The translations under genes were made by a program, and so were the position numbers. 11,789 nucleotides of DNA from JBFMDN01 sp040753915 (GTDB lineage: Bacteria; Desulfobacterota; Desulfomonilia; Desulfomonilales; Desulfomonilaceae), in contig JBFMDN010000106.1 in assembly GCA_040753915.1 (NCBI GenBank), positions 1-11,789 of the forward strand, given 5' to 3'. Shown here one piece after another: positions 7,009 through 11,789 of this stretch. The notes beneath the pieces were generated by a model. That model searched no databases, was not told where the DNA came from, and saw only the letters and a program-made list of their open reading frames with translations. How positions within the stretch are numbered: position 1 is the first letter of the stretch; each line of letters starts with the position of its first letter.

Positions 7009-7046
7009 GAAAGGCGCCTTTCTCTCCTGCGGGCCTCACGCCGCAG
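7009..7046 (+). promoter_or_regulatory. Tandem palindromes between rnc and sfsA
   Basis: GAAAGGCGCCTTTC (7009-7022) is a perfect 14-bp palindrome starting two bases after the rnc stop codon. Four bases later, CTGCGG (7027-7032) pairs with CCGCAG (7041-7046) around an 8-base loop. No T-run follows, so a Rho-independent terminator is unlikely. A folded RNA element or processing site in the rnc-sfsA transcript is plausible. Confidence 0.45.
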
Positions 7047-7060
7047 CCTGGTTATCGTGC

Positions 7061-7786
7061 ATGGCATTTCATTCTTCATCCGTGGATGGGCTCTCGTGGC
7101 CGAAGCTTACGGCCGGCATCTTGCTTCAGCGATACAAGCGGTTCCTGGCAGATGTCCAACTGGACTCCGGGGAGACCGTAACCGCTCACTGTCCGAATTC
7201 AGGCTCCATGAAAGGATGCTGTGAACCGGGCCGCACCGCGTATCTTTCACAGAGCGACAATCCGAAGAGGCGACTTCGATATACGTGGGAAATGATACGG
7301 ATGCCGACCTCCCTGGTAGGGGTGAACACCTCAATCCCCAACAGGCTGGTGGAGCACTCCCTCCTGACGGACCGCATCGCCTCTTTGCAGGGCTACCCGT
7401 CCATTCGTCGAGAAGTCAGGTACGGTGTGAGCTCACGGATCGACCTGCTCTTGGAACGATCGAACGGCAAACGATGCTTTGTGGAAGTGAAAAACTGTAC
7501 GTTGGTGGAGGAGGGGATAGCCTATTTTCCGGACGCGGTAACCCTCCGAGGTCAGAAGCACCTGCTGGAGCTGATCGATCAGGTGCAAGCTGGCCACAGG
7601 GCAGTGACATTCTTCCTTGTACAGCGTATGGACGCTCGGCTCTTCATGCCCGCCGACCACATCGATCCGAAATACGGGGTCCTGCTCCGGAAAGCGCTCG
7701 AAGCGGGCGTGGAAATTCTGGTTTACGATGTGGACATCAACCCTCAGCAAATATGCCTCCGTTCGTCTCTGCCGTTTGAGCTGTGA
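7061..7786 (+). CDS. sfsA: SfsA family nuclease-like protein
   Basis: This is a 241-aa member of the SfsA family, named for sugar fermentation stimulation in E. coli and described as DNA-binding with a PD-(D/E)xK nuclease-like fold. Its physiological substrate is unclear. Matching segments are the N-terminal LLQRYKRFLADVQL (21-34), HCPNSGSMKG (43-52), the putative active site D128 with E142-V-K144 (FVEVKN), and FPDAVTLRGQKHLLEL (156-171). ATG 7061 gives a normal length (E. coli 234 aa). No clear ribosome site precedes it, consistent with reading from the upstream rnc message across a 53-bp gap. It ends the housekeeping series. Confidence 0.92.
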   Translation: MAFHSSSVDGLSWPKLTAGILLQRYKRFLADVQLDSGETVTAHCPNSGSMKGCCEPGRTAYLSQSDNPKRRLRYTWEMIRMPTSLVGVNTSIPNRLVEHSLLTDRIASLQGYPSIRREVRYGVSSRIDLLLERSNGKRCFVEVKNCTLVEEGIAYFPDAVTLRGQKHLLELIDQVQAGHRAVTFFLVQRMDARLFMPADHIDPKYGVLLRKALEAGVEILVYDVDINPQQICLRSSLPFEL

Positions 7787-7816
7787 ATCCGCGCTACCTA
7801 TCGTGGCGCAAATGGG

Positions 7817-7822
7817 TATAAT
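7817..7822 (+). promoter_or_regulatory. Candidate -10 box for sod-ftrB
   Basis: This is a perfect TATAAT hexamer about 180 bp upstream of sod. No good -35 hexamer lies at 16-18 bp spacing (CTACCT sits at 7794-7799), so an activator or another sigma factor may be needed if the box is real. Confidence 0.3.
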
Positions 7823-7938
7823 GGGATCTCACCGGTCATGGTGGGCGTGAGCAATGGGGGCCTGTCGGTAAACGCGGCGGCCGGAGTGCCATGAAGGCTT
7901 CTCGTCCACTGAAACGCCAACCGGCATCATTCTTTGAG

Positions 7939-7963
7939 GGGGGATTCGTCGAAGAGATCCCTC
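7939..7963 (+). promoter_or_regulatory. Dyad in sod leader
   Basis: GGGGGAT (7939-7945) pairs with ATCCCTC (7957-7963), 7 bp with one G-U pair, around an 11-base loop. It lies 39 bp before the sod start codon and could be an operator or leader hairpin. The evidence is weak. Confidence 0.25.
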
Positions 7964-8001
7964 GATTCCATCACATGTTGCTATAAGAAAGGAATAGGCC
8001 G

Positions 8002-8727
8002 ATGAGGGAAGAATTGAGCAGAAGAGAAATGATGATTGGAGCTGGGGCTGCGGCCACTCTTGGTTTCTTGTCTTCGTTCTTGAGCGAGGAGGCCGCTGCA
8101 AGCCAGGAATCAAAGACTGGCGCAGTATTTGTTCATCAACTCCCCAAATTGCCCTATGCGTACGACGCCTTGGAGCCGGTCATTGACAAAGAAACGGTGC
8201 AGATCCACCACGACAAGCATTTTGCGGGATACGTAAAGGGTTTGAACGACGCGATCGAAAAGCTCGAGAAAATGCGTAAGGATCAGGACTTTAAAGGAAT
8301 TCGCTGTCTGAGCGACGAATTGGCGTTCAATGGATCAGGGGTAGTGCTCCACTGGATCTACTTCAGTACTATCGGCCCCAATGCAGGAGGGAAACCGGAG
8401 GGAAAAGTAGGGGAGCTCATTGCCCGGGATTTCGGGTCTTTTGACATCTTCTGGAAGCAATTTGCGGAGGCGTCGAAAACGGTCCATGCATCCGGTTGGG
8501 GCGTTTTGGCCTGGGAGCCGTTCAGCAAACGACTGATTGTTCTGCAAGCAGAGAAGCATCAGAACCTCACCTCTTGGGGTGTCATGCCCCTTATGGTGTG
8601 CGACGTGTGGGAGCACGCGTATTACTTGAAGTACCAGAATCGCAGAGCAGAGTACGTGGACAACTTCGCGAAAATCATTGACTGGAAGAAGGTCGAAGAG
8701 CGGCTTACGAAGTATTGCCAGTTGTAG
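8002..8727 (+). CDS. sod: Tat-exported Fe/Mn superoxide dismutase
   Basis: The 241-aa protein converts superoxide to hydrogen peroxide and oxygen. The N-terminus carries a twin-arginine-like signal: SRREMM (6-11), a hydrophobic Ala/Gly/Leu stretch (12-27), and a small-residue region ending near AAAS (31-34). Export to the periplasm in folded, metal-loaded form is therefore likely. The mature part starts at about residue 42 with HQLPKLPYAYDALEP. Metal ligands are H69, H117, D201 and H205 (DVWEH), with gateway residues H73 and Y77. The position that is Gln in classical Fe-SODs is G113. H186 aligns with the water-binding Gln of Mn-SODs, a combination closer to archaeal-type SODs, so the metal cannot be assigned. 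ftrB follows, with its ribosome site overlapping this stop codon. Confidence 0.92.
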   Translation: MREELSRREMMIGAGAAATLGFLSSFLSEEAAASQESKTGAVFVHQLPKLPYAYDALEPVIDKETVQIHHDKHFAGYVKGLNDAIEKLEKMRKDQDFKGIRCLSDELAFNGSGVVLHWIYFSTIGPNAGGKPEGKVGELIARDFGSFDIFWKQFAEASKTVHASGWGVLAWEPFSKRLIVLQAEKHQNLTSWGVMPLMVCDVWEHAYYLKYQNRRAEYVDNFAKIIDWKKVEERLTKYCQL

Positions 8728-8738
8728 GAGCTCGAAAT

Positions 8739-9074
8739 ATGACGGACGTGGAAAAACTTTACGAAGCTCTAAGGAAGGTTCAGGAGCCGAAAGGATATTA
8801 TTTCAACAAGGACAAGGACAAGGTATTTGAGCTGCTCGAGGCGCTGCTCGTCAACAAGAGCCGGTATGGATACATGGCGTGCCCTTGCAGACTGGCAGCC
8901 AACAATCGGGAAAAGGACCGGGACATAATTTGCCCCTGCATCTACAGAGAGCCGGATGTGGAAGAATACGGGAGCTGCTACTGCAATCTCTACGTTTCCG
9001 AGGCGTGGAATCAGGACAAAATTCCCCACGAGTACGTCCCCGAACGCCGGCCTTTGGAGAAGATGATGTTTTGA
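8739..9074 (+). CDS. ftrB: Ferredoxin:thioredoxin reductase, catalytic subunit
   Basis: The 111-aa protein is the catalytic (beta) chain of ferredoxin:thioredoxin reductase. It passes electrons from reduced ferredoxin through a 4Fe-4S cluster and adjacent disulfide to thioredoxin. All six signature cysteines are present as three CxC pairs: C48-P-C50, C65-P-C67 and C80-Y-C82. The spacing of 14 and 12 residues differs from the plant form (16 and 8). By family knowledge four bind the cluster and two form the redox disulfide. ATG 8739 was chosen because TAGGAG (8725-8730) sits at good spacing and overlaps the sod stop codon, so the two genes are probably co-translated. No variable (alpha) subunit or thioredoxin gene is nearby; non-phototroph homologues usually lack the alpha chain. 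Confidence 0.93.
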   Translation: MTDVEKLYEALRKVQEPKGYYFNKDKDKVFELLEALLVNKSRYGYMACPCRLAANNREKDRDIICPCIYREPDVEEYGSCYCNLYVSEAWNQDKIPHEYVPERRPLEKMMF

Positions 9075-9113
9075 TGTGGTGCTGCGGGCTTTCAGTGTGG
9101 ATCTTGAGATTTC

Positions 9114-9385
9114 GCAGCCCCGTGTTCCGCGGGGCTACCCTCCGTGGGGAATCCATTGCCCCGTGCTATAGCGCAGAGTCTCTGCCTGCATCTGGGGGTT
9201 GGTAGCCCGCCAACGCCGGATTCGAGCTTGCACCTAAAGATTTGGTAGCCCCCCGTTCCGTGGGGCTACCCCACGTGAGGGGATGCGTAGACCCGTATTG
9301 TAGCGCACGCTTTCCAGCGTGCGTTCTTAAGAGACGGCAGTCCCACGCTTCACGGGACCACCCTACGCGTCCCGTCCCGTGGAGC
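9114..9385. repeat. Cluster of short palindromic hairpin repeats
   Basis: At least three well-formed units and some degenerate ones lie side by side. AGCCCCG/CGGGGCT (9116-9122/9130-9136) and a perfect 9-bp stem GGTAGCCCC/GGGGCTACC (9244-9252/9262-9270) both have loops containing GTTCCG. CGCACGCT/AGCGTGCG (9304-9311/9316-9323) has a TTCC loop. Weaker units are GCAGAG/CTCTGC (9173-9185), a partial TAGCCCGCC (9203-9211) and GTCCC/GGGAC (9340-9358). The recurring GTAGC...TTCC pattern suggests one REP-like family. The first hairpins could also end ftrB transcripts, although no T-run follows. Confidence 0.7.
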
Positions 9386-9401
9386 CGGCATTCTCGAACG
9401 A

Positions 9402-9743
9402 GCTTTTCCCGCATCGTTCCAATTTGGCGGACACTCTATTGTTGAACGTCTCCGCGTCTATCACGAACCTCTTCAAGAACTCTATGTGTCCTGCCATGTG
9501 ATTACGGAAACTTCCAATGTCGATCTCAGCTCCCTTTACGTGGAGACAGGGCTGGGAATATCATTTGCTACGGTGGTTCGAGACCTTCCTGTTCTCAGGA
9601 AAAGAAAATTGGCATTCATACCTTTGGATCGGTATTTTGAACCGGACTATCTCGCAGTAATCGGGAGAAAAAACAGGAGGATTGCGTCACACAAGGGCGC
9701 TTTTCTGAACCTTGTCTTGGACAGGCCTATTGCAGGGAGGTGA
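9402..9743 (+). pseudogene. LysR-type regulator, C-terminal remnant
   Basis: The reading frame from about 9402 to the stop at 9741-9743 encodes roughly 113 residues. They resemble the second half of a LysR-type effector-binding domain: FPASFQFGGHSIVERLRVY, then ITETSNVDLSSLYVETGLGISFATV, then a Phe/Leu-rich strand and a closing helix. The middle segment corresponds to the family pattern 'E...s.e.i..lV.aGlGIsflP'. The N-terminal winged-helix DNA-binding domain and first half of the effector domain are missing. Upstream DNA is the palindromic repeat tract, so I read this as a decayed gene. GTG 9486 could start an 85-residue product, but no ribosome site supports it. Confidence 0.55.
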
Positions 9744-10212
9744 AAAGCCCCCGGGCTGACAGCGGGAACATGAGCGACTGGAAGTGACTGCGAAACCTCA
9801 ATCACAGGTTCAACGAGCGCCTGAATTTGCACCGGTGCGGGAACCATGCGAAATCTAGATGGTTCTCGAAGCGCCCCTACCGCAACCGTGCCACACGAGG
9901 AGGTTCTGAGACGACCTTTAGGAAAATACATATTTCTATACCAGGGATCCTCACCAGTGACCTCCGCGAGCTCGATCGTCAACTCTGGGTGATGGTCATG
10001 CTTGACGCTGGCGGTTGGGATGGGTTATCAAAGACGGGGGAAAGGGGGCTTCTTGAGCAACGTGACAATGGTTATGTCTGCACCAAGCGTGGTGTGGCAC
10101 CGTATGGGGCCCCCCAGCCATTAGCAGCACCGTCCGACGACCGCTAAGAAACCTGAAGACCTCCGAAATGGCAAGATCGCCGCATAAGTCCGGAGCAAAG
10201 GGGGATAATCCC
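9744..10212. other. Gene-free region before luxR
   Basis: This stretch of about 470 bp has no recognisable gene; open frames on both strands give unfamiliar, compositionally odd peptides. GTGCCACAC (9888-9896) is inverted at 10092-10100 (GTGTGGCAC), enclosing 213 bp, and an 11-bp match to the left copy occurs at 21-31. An AT-rich patch at about 9919-9945 may be a promoter region but lacks clear hexamers. The luxR ribosome site (GGGGGAT, about 10200-10206) lies at the right end. Confidence 0.45.
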
Positions 10213-11274
10213 ATGAGCACCGAACTGCAGAACATGAAGCGAACTGAAATCACGCTCTTCCTTAGAATTGTCGACAAACTTTACCGGAGTCATCATCGTG
10301 ACCAGTTGCGGCACGAAATCGCTGAAGACCTGCTAAGACTCTTGAAGGCTGATTTTCTTGCTTCCTATATCTGGAATGAAGAAAGAAGGGTGTTCGAGCA
10401 TGCGGTGTTTCTTAATATGACCCCTGAGAATCTGGATCGGTACCATACGTATTACCAGTTTCATGATCCCATAACACCCTCTTTGCAGCAAAGACGACGG
10501 GCCACCCTTGTCCGTGAGGTCATGCCGCAAAAAGAGTTGGAACGGACCGAGTTTTTCAATGATTTCTTGATGAAAGACGGGCTTCATCACGGGATAAACG
10601 TGTACGCCTATGACGGGGACCTCAATATTGGGGACTTGCGCATCTGGAGGGCCCAGCATAGGCCTGATTTCGGGAAACGTGAATCCGCTCTCCTGGATCT
10701 CATCCTGCCCTATTTTCAGAATGCCTTGCGAAATATGAGGGCTATCTCAGCAGCTCAGGGAATGGCGAATTTTTGGCGGCAGCTTCTTGACAATACGCGA
10801 ATTGCCCTGTTTCTTTTTGATGAAAAGGGCAGTCTCGTCTACAGAAACAGCAATGCGAAATTAATCGAGGAAGACCTCTCTGGGGCAGCGTACATCAACT
10901 TCTACGACTACGTATGCTCTGCACCGACACTGAAGTCTTGCCAGACCCAATGGGGCCCTTTTTCCGTGTCGGTTCTTCATATGTTCTCTCCTGAAGATTC
11001 ACGGCCTGTCACCGCCGTGATGGTCTACCGTTCAAGGCTGGAAAAACTTGATGGCGAAGTCGTCAGGACGAAATATCGGTTAACTCCCCGAGAAATCGAG
11101 ATCTGCCTGCTTGTATGTAAGGGGTTGACAGACCAGGAAATTGCCTCCGCTCTTGGGATAACCTTTTACACGGTAAGGACGCACTTGAAACATATTTTCT
11201 CCAAGCTCGATGCCACTACCCGATCGGAGCTCATTTATCATCTGCTTGAGGGCATAGTGGAGATCTCTTTCTGA
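10213..11274 (+). CDS. LuxR-family regulator with GAF-like and PAS-like regions
   Basis: This is a 353-aa transcription factor. Residues about 12-175 resemble a GAF-type sensory domain (KADFLASYIWN, YYQFHDPITP, GINVYAYDGDLNIGDLRIWR). A PAS-like stretch follows at about 187-275, starting LLDNTRIALFLFDEKGSLVYRN. The C-terminus (288-345) is a standard LuxR helix-turn-helix: YRLTPREIEICLLVCKGLTD, then QEIASALGITFYTVRTHLKHIFSKL. There is no response-regulator receiver domain, so it probably senses a small molecule directly; the ligand is unknown. ATG 10213 was preferred because a GGGGGAT ribosome site precedes it; ATG 10168 would add 15 residues without one. A dyad 26 bp after its stop and a truncated amidase gene downstream suggest local control of a neighbouring hydrolase. 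Confidence 0.85.
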   Translation: MSTELQNMKRTEITLFLRIVDKLYRSHHRDQLRHEIAEDLLRLLKADFLASYIWNEERRVFEHAVFLNMTPENLDRYHTYYQFHDPITPSLQQRRRATLVREVMPQKELERTEFFNDFLMKDGLHHGINVYAYDGDLNIGDLRIWRAQHRPDFGKRESALLDLILPYFQNALRNMRAISAAQGMANFWRQLLDNTRIALFLFDEKGSLVYRNSNAKLIEEDLSGAAYINFYDYVCSAPTLKSCQTQWGPFSVSVLHMFSPEDSRPVTAVMVYRSRLEKLDGEVVRTKYRLTPREIEICLLVCKGLTDQEIASALGITFYTVRTHLKHIFSKLDATTRSELIYHLLEGIVEISF

Positions 11275-11300
11275 GTGAACCGCGGCCGCGCTGTAGGCTC

Positions 11301-11318
11301 ATCCCCAAGACTGGGGAT
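11301..11318. promoter_or_regulatory. Dyad between luxR and amidase gene
   Basis: ATCCCCA (11301-11307) and TGGGGAT (11312-11318) form 7-bp inverted arms around AGAC. Length and symmetry suit a dimeric LuxR-type HTH site, 141 bp upstream of the amidase start. The alternative is a terminator for luxR, but the only T-run (CCCTTTTTCT) starts about 10 bases after the stem, which fits poorly. Confidence 0.45.
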
Positions 11319-11459
11319 AGACGACCTGCCCTTTTTCTGGTGTCATTCCGGTCGGTGTATATAGGAGGGGGGATTGGCACGGGAGGATTGGGACCACTCC
11401 TGCCTGGGAACAACCGTACCCCGAAAAGGGGGGAAGCGATTTACGACGAGGAGGGAATC

Positions 11460-11696
11460 ATGAAAGACATGGAAGGACAGATAGACCGCAGGACCTTCGT
11501 GAAAAGCACCTTAGCCGCAGGCGCGCTCGTTGCTCTAGGGTCGTCCGTGGAGGAGCCGGCATGGGCGCAATCCTCGTCCACTCCTGAACTGGCCGATCTA
11601 CCACTCACCGAATTATCAAAAATGATCCGCGACGGACAAATCACTTCCAGGAGACTCGTTGACCTACGTTCCGCGCTGCTGGTCGTTCAGGACTGA
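11460..11696 (+). pseudogene. Truncated Tat-exported amidase
   Basis: Only 78 codons are open. The start is well supported by GAGGAGGG (11448-11455) four bases before ATG 11460. Residues 10-36 form a twin-arginine signal: R10-R11-TFVK, hydrophobic STLAAGALVALGSS, and cleavage-like AWA before Q37. Residues 45-69 (ADLPLTELSKMIRDGQITSRRLVDL) match the N-terminal helix pattern of the amidase signature family (GatA/AmiE-like, 'LT..ELa..IR.G.isS.eLv..yl'). Homology ends there; RSALLVVQD and a stop follow, with no amidase catalytic Ser-Ser-Lys motif. None of the other frames to the window end continues the family. It is probably a remnant cut by insertion or deletion near 11664. Confidence 0.6.
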
Positions 11697-11789
11697 GGAT
11701 TTTTCCGAGCAGGGTCATCAGAGGGAATCTAGTCGGAGTTTCAAGTTGTTTATCCGGGGTTTTCTGCCCTTAGGCGTACCGAGTGCTAT
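11697..11789. other. Right-end sequence without a recognised gene
   Basis: The last 93 bases follow the premature stop of the amidase fragment. No frame continues the amidase family, and I recognise no transposase or repeat end. If an insertion cut the amidase, the rest of it should lie beyond the window. Confidence 0.35.

Larger units (their letters stand above)
7787..8001. other. Intergenic region before sod
   Basis: This 215-bp non-coding gap separates sfsA from the sod-ftrB unit. It holds a perfect TATAAT (7817-7822) and a short dyad at 7939-7963. A good ribosome site (AAGAAAGGA, about 7985-7993) precedes ATG 8002. I see no intrinsic terminator for the upstream series. Confidence 0.5.

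Noticed and set aside
9112..9390. CRISPR array
   Set aside because: The palindromic units vary in length and sequence and are not separated by regular spacers.
9827..10147. 106-codon open frame before luxR
   Set aside because: It has no family resemblance or ribosome site, and its composition resembles translated non-coding DNA.
11374..11393. Possible sigma54 promoter (TTGGCAC followed by TTGG)
   Set aside because: The second element has GG rather than GC, and the spacing between the two blocks is 12 rather than 10 bases.

Overview
The window looks like a piece of a Gram-negative, mainly anaerobic bacterial chromosome of moderate G+C content, most probably Desulfobacterota (former Deltaproteobacteria, sulfate-reducing or syntrophic type). 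This is an inference. It rests on a ferredoxin:thioredoxin reductase catalytic subunit in a non-phototroph-like setting, a Tat-exported superoxide dismutase, a BchE-type B12/radical-SAM enzyme and clustered short hairpin repeats. No rRNA or tRNA was seen to fix the taxonomy.

Layout. Positions 1-738 hold no convincing gene. They contain a 222-bp MITE-like element (455-676) with 26/27-bp terminal inverted repeats around two strong G/C-rich hairpins. Next come mobA (molybdenum cofactor guanylyltransferase, +) and, convergent to it, a cobalamin-binding/radical-SAM protein (-). From a divergent promoter region (2888-3059) runs a compact housekeeping series on the + strand: rsmD, coaD, a class I aminotransferase, surE, rnc and sfsA. 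coaD/aminotransferase and aminotransferase/surE share ATGA overlaps, and surE/rnc overlap by 22 bp. The two non-coding gaps in this series each hold symmetric sequence: a possible structured leader before coaD, and two back-to-back palindromes between rnc and sfsA. A second unit pairs a twin-arginine-signal Fe/Mn superoxide dismutase with a ferredoxin:thioredoxin reductase catalytic subunit whose ribosome site overlaps the sod stop codon.

From 9075 the character changes. A tract of short palindromes (about 9114-9385) abuts the C-terminal remnant of a LysR-type regulator, followed by about 470 bp without a recognisable gene. Then comes an intact LuxR-type regulator with GAF-like and PAS-like sensory regions. 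Downstream of it lies a 7-bp-arm dyad that could be its operator, and then the first 78 codons of a Tat-exported amidase that stops prematurely. This right end reads as an accessory region undergoing decay.

How the genes work together. The central block serves translation and RNA processing (rsmD, rnc), CoA synthesis (coaD), amino-acid metabolism (aminotransferase) and nucleotide turnover (surE). sod and ftrB form an oxidative-stress/thiol-redox pair, and luxR plus the amidase fragment look like a regulator with a broken target gene. I did not find a clearly new multi-gene system. The most interesting leads are the sod-ftrB pair with its unusual SOD active site, the symmetric RNA elements next to rnc, the MITE-like element and the LuxR/dyad/amidase locus.
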